From Rhynchopus sp. YZ270_cl-10 (taxonomy: Eukaryota > Euglenozoa > Diplonemea > Diplonemida > Diplonemidae): 64,000 nt of DNA. Positions 20,230 to 30,498 of this stretch are shown piece after piece; the first letter of the stretch is position 1; the number at the start of each line of letters is the position of its first letter. The notes below the pieces were generated by a model. It was given only the letters and a program-made list of their open reading frames with translations, ran no database searches and was not told the DNA's origin. The DNA lies in NCBI GenBank assembly GCA_964035575.1, contig OZ037906.1:930001-994000 (forward strand). The letters run 5' to 3'. The translations under genes were made by a program, and so were the position numbers.

Positions 20230-23200
20230 ATGGAAGAAGGTGAGAGAGCCTCGTTTGAGTCTAGTGTACGAGATTCATGTGGAAACGACAGTTTTCGTAC
20301 TACCGAAAGCGCCTGCGACGGAGAATCGAGTGTAGAGGCGAGCGACGGCGAGTTTGATGAGAATGGCTGGATCCTCCGCTCTGCTGTCAAGAAGCGCCGG
20401 AGTTCTACCCCTGACGCGCCCGAAGAGGTTGGAGGTGTTCTTGTCCACATGCCCAGCCCTGTTCAAAGCCCGCCACGACTCCGTGAAGACAAAACCCCAG
20501 CCGAGCCCAAAACCTCTTGGGTCATTCAATCCATCCAACCCGTTTTTCGAATAGCCGAAGAGCTCCCCGCCCGCACACTGCACGGCCACAGCCCACGAAG
20601 GCGACCCCCCGATGTCAGCTCCCTTCGCTATCTCTCTTCAACGTCCAGCGCAAAGCGGAGGCAGGAAGGGGTCGACGCATTTCTACAACGAAGAACACGG
20701 TCGCCACAGACAACGGCCTTTCGGTTTGGCGCATGGCATAAACAGGATGAGCGGACGCCACCTAAGGGGACTCCTATAAAGCGAGGAGCACGTTCGGTGA
20801 CACCAGGGGCAAGAACCAATGCGCTATCAACACCGAAGCATATGAGGCGGCAAGGGGTTGACGATTCGTTGGCAGAAACGGCAACGCCTTCGACAGCAAG
20901 GCGTACCTTTACCCCGCCTGCGCATCGCCGGTTGAAGGAGGAAGTGGTCACACCAAGGGGCAGGAGAACGGATACTCCTGAGGTCCGCACCACACCACGG
21001 AGCAGACGCGCTTCACCAGGAGCAGCTACAACGACGACAGGGTTGGGGGACGTAAAACTGCGTGACATATCCTTTGGTGCAGGGCGCCCTGGAGGGCACC
21101 TCGCACGGCCACAGGCCTTTTTAAGCGACAACGTTGCGAGGGCAAGGTACGACGCGAAGGAAGACGGACAGCGTACACATGGTGTGTTCCGCTCCATCGG
21201 GGGCGCGAGAGTACGGTCAAACTCTAGCACGCTGAAGAGCACGACCGGAAGTGTGTCGACTGCACCAGGGACACGTCCGCGGTATGCAGGGGAACCTCAG
21301 AACCAAAGGACGGTGCAGAGGACAGCAGATCTTGGCAGGGCGGTGGCAAAGACGCTTGGACGACAGCAGGCAGTGGAGCAAGGGGTTCTGTTGGAGCCTG
21401 TGGTGGAGGAGGTGGAGGTGGTGGAGGAGGAGCAGGGGAATTGGAGCGAGCTGCTTGCCGCAGAGGCGTTGCAGATGACGGAGGTGATCTCCGACGCAAG
21501 GACACGCCCTTCAAGGGTCGCGTCGACGCTGCAGCTGCAGCTTGTTGAGGTATTTTATTCCCCCTTCCCCCCTCTTTTTTTCCAAACACCCAACACCAGG
21601 CAACCGTCCGCTTCTCTGCTGCACGCGATGAGCTGCAGTCACGCTACGACCTCTCGCAGGTTTGCATGCATAAGCTCTTGGTAATGTCCGGCGACGCACT
21701 TGCGGGGACTGCACACTGCTACTCAGAGCGGCGCAGACACGACGAGCTGCAGGTTTCTTATGAGGTATGCACCCCTCCTCTCCCCTCCCTCCCGCGTGAG
21801 CAGCATTCTCACGGATCTGCATGAGCAGACGGAGCAAACGAAAGCTATGTGCAAGAGACTGAAGCTCATGCCATTATCCGTTCCACCCACAGCATGTTTG
21901 GTGTCATCGTGCCTGAAATTCTAGAATTTAACTTCTATTTTATCAAATGAATGTATATTTTATCAAATAAAAATCCCCTCCCTCCCCCACACCCTTTTCC
22001 CCTCTCAGGATGAGCTTGCAGGGCTGCACGCAGAACACCAGCAGTATACACACAGCGAGGAGGCACTTCTGGCAAGCGTCGACCCACGCTCTGCAGAACA
22101 CAACGCATGCAGGGAACGCATGCGGCGTGGCGTGGCACGGCACTACGCGCAACTGGCCGCACTGCGGGCGGAGTACACAGCACTGCAGGGCGAGATATGG
22201 GAGACGCTGCCGGTTGTTCTGCGGGAAGACGACTATCGGAAGGAGATGGCCGTTCTGGACGGCGCGAGTCGTGCCTTGGAATCCGAGCTTGACATGCTCA
22301 TGGGAGACGATGATGATGATGATGACGACGACGACGAAGAAAGCGAAGAAGAAAGCAACGAAAGCTCTGTCGACCCCCCCTCCCGCAGAATGTCCGTCGA
22401 CGCCATCGAAGCCCACACCGAATCCACCCCGCCCACACATTCGCCACAGATGTCCCAACGGCCTGCCACACCTAACAAATCAAACCTCAGCGGGGTCTCC
22501 TCTGTGTCCATCTCCGAAAGCGTTGTGCTCCGCCAACGCGTCCTCACCGACCGCGTCTGTGAGGAGGAAACCGACTCGCGGATGTTCCTCATCGAAGAGG
22601 AAGCATGCGTCATCGCGAAGATCTTCAACGCCATGCACACCGCCCTTCTGCACCTCATTCTCAACAAACAGACGCAGCCGGCACGCCTCTCTACCTCTTT
22701 CAACAGCCAATCCCTCTCCCCTGTTCATACCCGCACCGTCAGTGACACTGCTGATCGTTACAGTGGTGTGGCAACAACCCTCTATGCACCTCGCGGAAGC
22801 AGTAGCAGCAGCAGCAGGCAAGAATCTTCAGAGCGAGCGCGATCGATATCATCGGTCCCGGTGAGAGTGCCGCCGGCGGTGCCGCAGAGGGTGTCGGTGA
22901 ATGAAAGCCCGCATCAACATCAACATCAACACCAATATCAACGCCACGCAATCTCCCCAGGAAGACGGCGTGGTTCTCCACAACGCTCTCCACAGCGCTC
23001 TCCTCCACGGCATCCACGCACCCCTCCGCATGGGGTAAAAGACATTCGTGGACGGACACCACCACACCTCTCCCCTTCTCTGTCTCCGTACAGCCCGGCA
23101 CTCACACTAAGCCCTTCCGTTGCGAGGGAAGTTGCGTACGGTGCAGACCCACACCTCACATCCCTGCCACCTAGAGCAGAGGTGATCCACCACCAGATGA

Positions 23201-23826
23201 CGCACTGCGAAGAGGCATGGCCGAGAACCTCTGTAACAATGGAGTCGGTACGGACAACCGCAAGCCCTTCCTCTCGAGGGGCAACCCCGCCCATAGCGGA
23301 GTACGCGATAGGCGGTGTGATGCCTAATTTGGGTAGCATCTCCCCAGGGTCGTCCCCATCAGTGTCCCCTCAAGAACTCCCCCGGTGGAAGCAAATGGTA
23401 AACAGTCTACCGGAAGGGGCGGTTCGTGGTATATTCGATAAAATGCAGACGCAAAACAGTGCGGCACGCTCAGCGCAACGTGAGGAGGTGTTGTGGAAGC
23501 TGCGGAATGAGTTGCACGAAGCGGCGGAAGCGGAGAAGGAGCTGCCTTCGGTGCCCCCGGTTTCTGCGTTGCTGAACAGTCCGTTGCATGCGCAGGTGAG
23601 ACAACCGAGAAGAACTCACAGCCCCTCAACCTCTGGTGTGTCTGCGAGTGTGCGTGGTGGAGGAGGTGGTGGAGGTTCACATACCTCCTCGGTCGGCAAC
23701 GTACCCATCTGGATCACCGGGCAAGGTGTGCGCGGCGCGAACAGCGAAACCGGGTACCAATCCCGCACACCCTCCCCACCAGCAAAGCAGGGGAGACCCT
23801 TCTGTTCCTCCTCGGCGTCGCAGTGA
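20230..23826 (+). CDS. Large disordered/coiled-coil protein of unknown function (3 exons)
   Basis: Exons 20230-21549, 21600-21764 and 22009-23826 join in frame to about 1100 residues; donors are GTATT and GTATG, acceptors ACCAG and CTCAG. Residues 1-400 are basic, rich in Ser, Pro, Thr and Arg with many TP/SP sites (RTPPKGTP, SVTPGART, TPRGRRTDTP), typical of a phosphorylated disordered region. Residues about 415-600 are predicted helical and coiled (LLAAEALQMTEV, RDELQSRYDLSQ, YAQLAALRAEYTALQ). An acidic block with ten consecutive aspartates follows at about 595-605. The C-terminal 480 residues are again low-complexity (HQHQHQHQYQ, RRGSPQRSPQRS, GGGGGGG) with one helical island near 23450-23570. 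The layout suits a cytoskeletal or basal-body scaffold but no family was recognised. Confidence 0.75.
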
Positions 23827-23852
23827 GGGCGGGTGGTGAGCTTTTCTGAGAG

Positions 23853-23857
<5 letters not shown>

Positions 23858-23891
<34 letters not shown>
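23858..23891. repeat. (GA)n microsatellite
   Basis: About 16 uninterrupted GA units, 32 nt after the stop codon of the coiled-coil gene. Confidence 0.9.
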
Positions 23892-23893
<2 letters not shown>

Positions 23894-24694
23894 CCCTGGG
23901 CATCCAATGATCCCCGTTCGTTACCTGAAGAGTGGAGGGCGGGAGTAGGGACGTAGTAGCGGTATCCACGAAAACGAGAGATAGGTGAGGAAAAGGCTGC
24001 GTGGAGTTCACACGAGAAAAAAAGCGAGGTGTCTACACGTCATCAATTTTTCATCGATTTTTCAAAAAACAAAATGGGAGAAGGTGAAGGGATGTTCCAT
24101 GTTTTTGATGATTGTTAAAAACAGCATTGTATGGTACTGTTGCATGATGTATTTTTTTTTTTGGGGGGAATTTACTATACTCATATCACATAATGTCCAA
24201 AAGAAATGGTTGTTTACGACCCCAATGGGTATTGTGTCATAGTGTTAGAGTGGTCCCCCCTATGTTTATTGTAACCCTTTGTTCGAGAGGTACGGTGATG
24301 AGGGGGGGATGAGTGAAAGGAAATCCCTCACACACCGCAACCTCCCCTCTCCCCCACATCGCCCCATACTCAATTCCCTAAAAGCAGCATAGAGTTGGAA
24401 AATTATGTCGTTGTTTTTTTTTTTTTTTTTTTTTTCAGATGCAAACAGGCTCTCCGCTAGGATTTCCGATTTTGAAAATATTCTGTTGATGGTCCACGTT
24501 GGTGGGGTACATGCTTGCGCCGCAGGCGCACGGTACGCAACTTTTTTTTTTACCAACGCCCGATTTTGACTTTTTTGGGACGTTTGAGCACTCACCTCTC
24601 CATATCTTCTTCTCCTGAGCTTTTTTAACAGGTAGAACGGGTCTGAACCACTTAGCAGAACTTTTTTTTTTTTTCTTTTTTTCCCCATTTTCAA

Positions 24695-24723
24695 AAAGTT
24701 CTGTTGACAATCAACAGAACTTT
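24695..24723. repeat. Perfect 13-bp-arm hairpin
   Basis: AAAGTTCTGTTGA and TCAACAGAACTTT flank a CAA loop, followed 20 nt later by the dispersed repeat copy. Confidence 0.8.
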
Positions 24724-24742
24724 AGTACCTAGCGGAGTGCCT

Positions 24743-24855
24743 GGATGCAAACCACGAAATCGATGTAGGACTGCATGGGGGTCCACCTCCGGTACACCGG
24801 TCATTGTACCAAGGTACATTGTTCACGAGAGGGCTGTTGTATTTTCAAGTCAACT
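24743..24855 (+). repeat. Dispersed 'GATGCAAACCACGAAAT' repeat, copy 1
   Basis: Contains GATGCAAACCACGAAAT, GTAGGACTGCATGG, CCGGTACACCGGTCATTG and GTTCACGAGAGGGCT. Related copies are at 31006-31092, 40731-40803 and 42966-43090, all in the same orientation. Here it lies just upstream of the TSP1/PDZ-like gene. Confidence 0.85.
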
Positions 24856-24981
24856 TTTTTTTTTGATGGTTTTAGCCCCAATGTTGGTTTTCACTCTTCT
24901 CCGTTACACCTTGCAACATCTAAGCAGAGCCTTCCTCTCTCCACACAAAAAAAATGTCTTTTTTTTGGTGATTTTTCTAGG

Positions 24982-26892
24982 ATGACAACCTGTGCGTATG
25001 GGGATTACACCGATTGGGGGTCCTGCGTTGATAGCGTGGAGAGTCGGAGTAGAAGCGCTGTGGCAAACCAACCTGCCGCCTGCGTTCCACAGACCGAGAC
25101 ACGAGCCTGCGAAGAGGACGACAGCCTCGAGTTGATTGTCATTGTGGTTTGCATTTTGCTGGTGCTGCTGCTTTGTTTTATTGCGGCGATTATGTGGTGG
25201 TTTGTACGGCCTAGGTGCAGGGAAGATTCTGCTTCTTCTTCTGACCCAACGACACCCGAAAAGGAACGTACACGGCCCCTCTATGACCCCAAAAACAACA
25301 ACAACAACAACAACACACCCCACGACGATACCGCCTCCCTTTGCTATGAAGACGGTGAGGACCTACCAGAGGACGCTCTCCTCCCCGCGCCTTCCGTACC
25401 AAGCAAGGCGCCTGTTGCGAAAGACTGCTGCAGGCGTTTGGTAAGAAAGAATGTACAGCACCTCACCTTAGTGCGTCCACGGTACGTCCTTCTTGATGCG
25501 GATATTCTTGCAACAAAGGAGTTGGTAGCATGCTCTGGGCGGTTTGCGTCGATAGTGGAGCCGCATCTTCATACGAACATTGTAGCTGTTAATGATTTAG
25601 ACACTTCGCAGGTGAGCAGAAGTAATTTGGCGAGGAGGATGAGGAGGTTAACAAAGCTTGTCATCACCTTTGCGGATCTACGTAAAGGGAGAGAAACAAA
25701 GGTGTTGATCGAAAAGGGAGAAGACGAGCCGTTACAACTTCTGCTTCGAGAAAAGATCATTCTGCAAGGATGCAAACCGCACAGCGCAGCAGCCTCTGCA
25801 GGCCTTCAAGGGAAGGAAGGCATGGTGATACACTCCATCGGGTCTACAAAGCTGCATACCCACAAAGACTTGATGACAGCGATCGATCAGTGTGCAGATA
25901 AAAGCACCCGGTTAACATTGTGTAACGACCATGCATTCTTTCACCTTGCATGGGATGCGTTGAAAAGGGGTGATGGGAGGAAGGAGGACGCTCGGCACCT
26001 TGGGGAGATCAACCGGGAGCTTGCAATTCCACCGTGCTGTTTGATCGAACCTGCCGCAGAGGACATCCACTTCCTCGAAATCCCGAAGTCAAGAGGAAGT
26101 CCCCTGGGACTGAAATTCCTTCCTACACTGGAGCTTCTTGGTCTTATTCCTGGTGGTGCCGCAGAGCATTCACCGCTTCACAAATACCTTCACTACAACA
26201 TCGTTAAGATAGGCGACTCAGTAGGTGACGAGCTCGACACACATACCATCAACGAACAGCATTTTTATGCATTAGTGAAAAGCCTCTCCCCGTTGGTGCT
26301 GACACTCCGCAATCCGTTGACCGGGGACAAACGGTGTGTGCAGATTGATAAGAAGCCCGGAGAAGAGATTGGGGTGAGTATTAAAGGGAAGATTATTTTG
26401 ACAGGGAGTGAGGGGTGTAAGGCGCCGGGGGTTGCTCGGTTTTTGGGGAAGCAGTGTTTAACTATGGAAGGGGTGGCACTGCGTGGGGCTGACAGTCTGG
26501 AGGAGGCGTTACGACTGTCTGGACCTTCCCGGTTGACTACAATGCGTTTCGTCAATGACCATGCCATAGTTCATCTGAAGGTTCCTGTTCACATGGACAC
26601 CGTGCAGGCTACACCCCTGCAAGGACCCTCCACGATAGAAGCGTACATGACAGCACTCAGTCTACCCCACCTCGGTGTCCGTCTGCACAGAAAAGGTTAT
26701 GAACTTCCGGACGTAACCGACGCGCTGCTCCAAAGCAATGGCGCAACGTTGCTTGAACGTAGTATAGTCACTGCAGCCCTTCGTCTAGACATGGGGTTAA
26801 CCATAAAAGAGTCCTCCCCAAGCAAGCCGTCGTTCAAATCAGGGTCTCCGTCCTTCAATACAGGGTTTTCGCCGATTCAGACGTTGTCGTGA
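24982..26892 (+). CDS. Single-pass membrane protein: TSP1-like ectodomain, TM helix, three PDZ-like domains
   Basis: 636 residues from the ATG at 24982, immediately after acceptor TTTTTCTAG (AG 24979-24980). Upstream in-frame codons are repeat and T-run translation and were left out. Residues 4-43 carry a short thrombospondin-type-1-like unit (DYTDWGSC, later two cysteines); residues 49-75 are a strong membrane helix (LIVIVVCILLVLLL) stopped by RPRCR. A 160-residue linker includes a polyasparagine run. Three PDZ-like modules follow at about 241-320, 366-443 and 453-535, each with a beta-alpha pattern and glycine loop (for example SPLGLKFLPTLELLGLIPGG, EEIGVSIKGKII). No classical signal peptide precedes the TSP1 unit, so the topology would rest on the TM helix as a reverse signal anchor. 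It looks like a surface adhesion or scaffolding protein; the combination is unusual. Confidence 0.75.
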   Translation: MTTCAYGDYTDWGSCVDSVESRSRSAVANQPAACVPQTETRACEEDDSLELIVIVVCILLVLLLCFIAAIMWWFVRPRCREDSASSSDPTTPEKERTRPLYDPKNNNNNNNTPHDDTASLCYEDGEDLPEDALLPAPSVPSKAPVAKDCCRRLVRKNVQHLTLVRPRYVLLDADILATKELVACSGRFASIVEPHLHTNIVAVNDLDTSQVSRSNLARRMRRLTKLVITFADLRKGRETKVLIEKGEDEPLQLLLREKIILQGCKPHSAAASAGLQGKEGMVIHSIGSTKLHTHKDLMTAIDQCADKSTRLTLCNDHAFFHLAWDALKRGDGRKEDARHLGEINRELAIPPCCLIEPAAEDIHFLEIPKSRGSPLGLKFLPTLELLGLIPGGAAEHSPLHKYLHYNIVKIGDSVGDELDTHTINEQHFYALVKSLSPLVLTLRNPLTGDKRCVQIDKKPGEEIGVSIKGKIILTGSEGCKAPGVARFLGKQCLTMEGVALRGADSLEEALRLSGPSRLTTMRFVNDHAIVHLKVPVHMDTVQATPLQGPSTIEAYMTALSLPHLGVRLHRKGYELPDVTDALLQSNGATLLERSIVTAALRLDMGLTIKESSPSKPSFKSGSPSFNTGFSPIQTLS

Positions 26893-27351
26893 AAAAAAAG
26901 GGGTGTGTTTGTTGTTGGTGAAGTTGACGTGTGTATTGAAGCTTTCAGGCTGTGTGTTATTTCATATGTAGAGTAGAATTGTTGTATTTTTGTGCGCGGT
27001 TTTTGAAAAAGTACAGAACGTTGGTGGGGAGGGAAAAAAATGTGTATGAGGTCTGGCTGTTTTCAAGATTCTTGAAATTTTCAAAAAGAAAAAAAAAAAA
27101 TGCCGCAATCTTTCTGAGATCTTTTACAACCCACGGATTTTATTTTGCATTTTTTTGAACATAGAGGGACACAAAAATTGCAAGATGCAGTTGTATGTCT
27201 GTCAACAAAAAGGGGCCACTTTGATTTTTTTATTCTCGAAAATATGGACTCTTTCGCAGTGTTATATGAGAAGAGGGTCTCGGGAAGATTATCCACTACC
27301 ACTTCCTGACAGGTCGACCGCACATTTGTCGGCGATACACAACACACCACA
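26893..27351. other. Intergenic spacer
   Basis: AT-rich with no gene or repeat recognised. It ends with acceptor CTTCCTGACAG (AG 27310-27311), 41 nt before the next start codon. Confidence 0.45.
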
Positions 27352-29725
27352 ATGAAGAGGGCCACAGCAGCAGTCGTGCAGGCCACCCTCGGGGCACGGC
27401 ACTATGGAGGCAAAGGCATGCGTGGGGATGCTGGGGGCAAGGGCATGAAGGGTGGTGACATGTACGGCAAGGGGATGAAGGGCGGACCGGACATGGGCAT
27501 GTACGGAGGCAAGGGAATGAAGGGTGGTCCCGACATGGACATGTATGGAGGCAAGGGAATGAAGGGTGACATGGACATGTACGGTGGCAAAGGGATGAAG
27601 GGTGGTGACATGTACGGAAAGGGAATGAAGGGTGGACCGGACATGGACATGTACGGGGGCAAGGGCATGAAGGGTGGTGACATGTACGGAAAGGGAATGA
27701 AGGGTGGACCGGACATGGACATGTATGGAGGCAAGGGCATGAAGGGTGACATGGACATGTACGGTGGCAAAGGGATGAAGGGTGGTGACATGTATGGCAA
27801 GGGCATGAAGGGCGGACCGGACATGGACATGTACGGGGGCAAAGGAATGAAGGGTGGTCCCGACATGGACATGTATGGAGGCAAGGGAATGAAGGGTGAC
27901 ATGGACATGTACGGCGGCAAAGGGATGAAGGGTGGTGACATGTACGGAAAGGGCATGAAGGGAGGTCCCGACATGGACATGTACGGGGGCAAGGGGATGA
28001 AGGGCATGCCTGACATGGACATGTACGGTGGTGGCAAGGGCATGAAGGGAGCTCCGCCTGCTGCACCCACAGGCCAGACGATCTCGCCTGCGTCACTGAA
28101 GCTCGACTTCGCGTACCCTGCGGGACAGGTGCCCGAGCTGGGGATGTTCGATACCCGTGAGGAGATGTGCCGCACGATGGGCTTTGTTCATGGGCAGCAC
28201 ATCCGTGTCACGAACCCGCAGAACGCGGAGGAGTCCTTCGAGATGGTTGCCATCGGTGTGGCACGTGACCCTGAGTCGGGCGAGGTGGTGATGTGGTTCC
28301 ACATTGGCGGGGAGCCTGGTGCGGGCATGTTCCACAACGAGATGCTGGATGCGTACCGTGAGTTCATGCAGGTCGTCGGGACTGTGGACCTGAAGCCACT
28401 GGATGCACAGGAGCAGAAGGAGCTGCAGGAGCATGTGAAGCTGAGCCGTCGCATGCAGCTCAACGAGATCAACATCGACTGCTTCAACGCGTGGCGCACC
28501 TCCAAGAACCTCATCAAGGTATGATGCACAGCTCCTTCACACCACCACACCACACGACACACAGATGTGGCAACCCAAGCTCTCGGAAGAGGCCGCAAAG
28601 AGCTTCCCGAACTGCCAGTTCGGCTACGCAATGGACACCGGTGATGAGGAGCTGGGGGCTGTGTTTGCGCAGTTCGACAAGTCTGACAGTGCGATCGGTA
28701 ACTTCACGTATGTCCAAAAATATCTTTCGTCTTTTTTGACATCAACGCGAATTATCACATTGAAGAAGTCTTCATCGCGAAGGCGACTCCACAGGGGGTG
28801 ATACAGGGTTTCAACTTTCCCCCTTTTAGGCCTTTGCACTTTAACCCCTCTTTTTTTCGTTCTTCCCACCTTTTTGTCCACAGCGTCCAAGATGGCATCA
28901 AGCTGCAGCACGGTGTGACGCTCTCCGTGCCCGAGAAGGAGGGGGGCAACCAGGACTACGTTGTGATTGGTTGCAGACCCATGCCGGGTGTGAGATACGT
29001 GTTGTGGTGCCACAACCAGGCAAACCCTGGAGCACGTCCGCTCTCGTATGTGTCCTCTTCCCCTCTCCCCTGAAAACAGTGTTCATGCCCCACATTTTCG
29101 TCGAATACCCAACGTTATGTTTTCTCTCTCTTGTCCCGACAATTGTGCACCAAGCGTTGGGTGCAGCAAACGGGAGTACCTGTAAGCTTCACAACTCTTC
29201 AGCAGAAGGTGGGCCACCGGCTGACGAGCGGTTGTGTACCGCCTCCGTTCACACTACGGTACAGGCAAGTCATTAGGTTTCCTTTTACTTCTTCTGTTGT
29301 TGGCCGCAGGGTACTTATGCTTTCAGCTGGGGCTGGCATGCCTGCATCAACTACCATTTTCTCTCGGGGGATTTTTTTTTGTATTTTCCCAACACAGCAT
29401 CCGCAAGCTGAAGAAGGCCACCTTGAAGAATGTCCCCCCTCAGGCAGTGAAGGAGGGTGAGGAGAAGGACTTTAAGGAAACCGACCCTGTTGTATGTGTC
29501 CCATTCCACCCTCCACCCTCTACCCTACACCCTCCGCTACGGAACTGTTATAATGCGTTTTTTTTTAAATACCCACAGCCGGATAACGCTGAATTGGCGC
29601 AATTCGAAAGGTTTATCAAGAGGGCAGAACGTGCGGTTGTGAGGCGTGTTTTACCGAAGAAGAAGGGAAAGAAAGCGGCAAAAAAGTCTGAAACACCAGC
29701 AGAACCATCAGCAAAATCCGCATAG
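27352..29725 (+). CDS. Protein with Gly-Lys-Met/Asp-Met-Tyr tandem repeats and a novel conserved domain (multi-exon)
   Basis: Exons well supported: 27352-28518, 28565-28707, 28884-29045, then 29398-29491 and 29579-29725 (stop TAG). The N-terminal MKRATAAVVQATLGARHY is basic and lacks acidic residues, like a mitochondrial presequence. Residues about 19-230 are tandem repeats of GGKGMKGG, PDMDMYGG and DMYGKGMKGG. The rest is a compact, unrecognised domain rich in aromatic residues (VVMWFHIGGEPGAG, YVVIGCRPMPGVRYVLWC), ending in a lysine-rich tail (KKKGKKAAKK). Between 29046 and 29397 the join is unclear: 29080-29272 and 29310-29352 contain frames that look coding (RQLCTKRWVQQTGVP, GTYAFSWGWHACINY) but no set of GT-AG sites links them cleanly. 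A GC-AG intron (CAG|GCAAGT at 29270-29275, joining to 29398) keeps frame and skips the second segment. Function unknown. Confidence 0.7.
27409..28049 (+). repeat. In-frame tandem repeats encoding GGKGMKGG/PDMDMYGG
   Basis: About 640 bp of 24- to 60-nt units in varying order (long unit GGPDMDMY, short unit GGDMYG, always joined by GKGMKG). Third-position differences between units show that copies have diverged while the peptide was kept, and unit order suggests unequal exchange. Confidence 0.9.
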
Positions 29726-30498
29726 TTGATTCATTTTTTTCAAAAAATTTTTGTCAAGGTGACTAAGCACTTGCCGGCTTAGGATCATCTTACAATCCTT
29801 TCTATTTTCCTCCGTTTGCGTCTATTGTATGTGCAAGACGCATTCATCTTTCAAGCGACCTCTTTTAAACCTTGCAGCTGATGCTGTAACAACCCACTCC
29901 AGACTCACAAAAAAAAGAAGACAAAGTTCACAACAACAAAAAATGTGTTCTTTGCTATTTGACCAAAACCCCCCCAAATTGTCACACATATGAGCGCAAC
30001 ACACAGCATGTTAAACCAAGGAGGATGGAATGCACTATCTTCCCCAAAAATAGCAATAAAAAGAGCCTATAGGTGGGCTTGTGTAAAAATATCAGTTTTT
30101 TTATAAAATGCTTGTTTTTTTTGTGTGTCAAAATATTGTCAAATGAGAAATAAGACAACGTTAACCTATGAGTCCCCCAAAAACCCCTACCCAAAAGTCA
30201 TCCCTTCAGACCAGAACGAAATTAAAAAATGGCGTTTTTTTTTTTTTTTTTGTACTCAAACTGGTGCTCCAGGAGAGGTCGCTATTTGACAGGTTGCTGA
30301 CACAGAGGGTGTACAGTTTATAGACACCCCGCCAGGTAGTTGACCGATTTACAAAAGCACCACAAATATTTTCTTTTTTTTCCTCTCCCCTACAGCACTT
30401 CATTACGCTATAGGATCCCCCCACTCTACACACTAAATGAGATAACAGAACAAAGGAAACAAACCAAGGTGGGTTACGGCAATTGAAGCAAAGGCGGG
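29726..30498. other. Intergenic spacer with two hairpin-family copies
   Basis: Directly after the stop codon are the hairpin copies at 29753-29798 and about 29826-29852. The rest is AT-rich. A pyrimidine tract ending CTACAG (AG 30394-30395) is the likely acceptor for the next gene, giving a 103-nt 5' UTR. Confidence 0.5.
29753..29798 (+). repeat. Dispersed hairpin repeat, near-consensus copy
   Basis: AAGGTGACTAAGC, loop ACTTGCC, GGCTTAGGATCATCTT, ACAATCC. AAGGTGA pairs with TCATCTT and CTAAGC with GCTTAG. Almost identical to the copy at 56554-56600, and 28 nt after a stop codon. Confidence 0.75.

Larger units (their letters stand above)
23827..24742. other. Intergenic spacer with a GA microsatellite and a hairpin
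   Basis: Holds the (GA)n tract just after the previous stop, a GGTGTCTACAC motif near 24030, T runs, and the hairpin at 24695-24723. A TTTTTCAGATGCAAAC segment near 24430 resembles the start of the dispersed repeat found at 24743. No gene seen. Confidence 0.45.

Noticed and set aside
27402-28175. Minus-strand Pro/Met/Ser repeat protein opposite the Gly-Lys-Met repeats
   Set aside because: A repetitive plus-strand frame automatically gives a repetitive antisense frame. Splicing and the downstream domain support the plus strand only.
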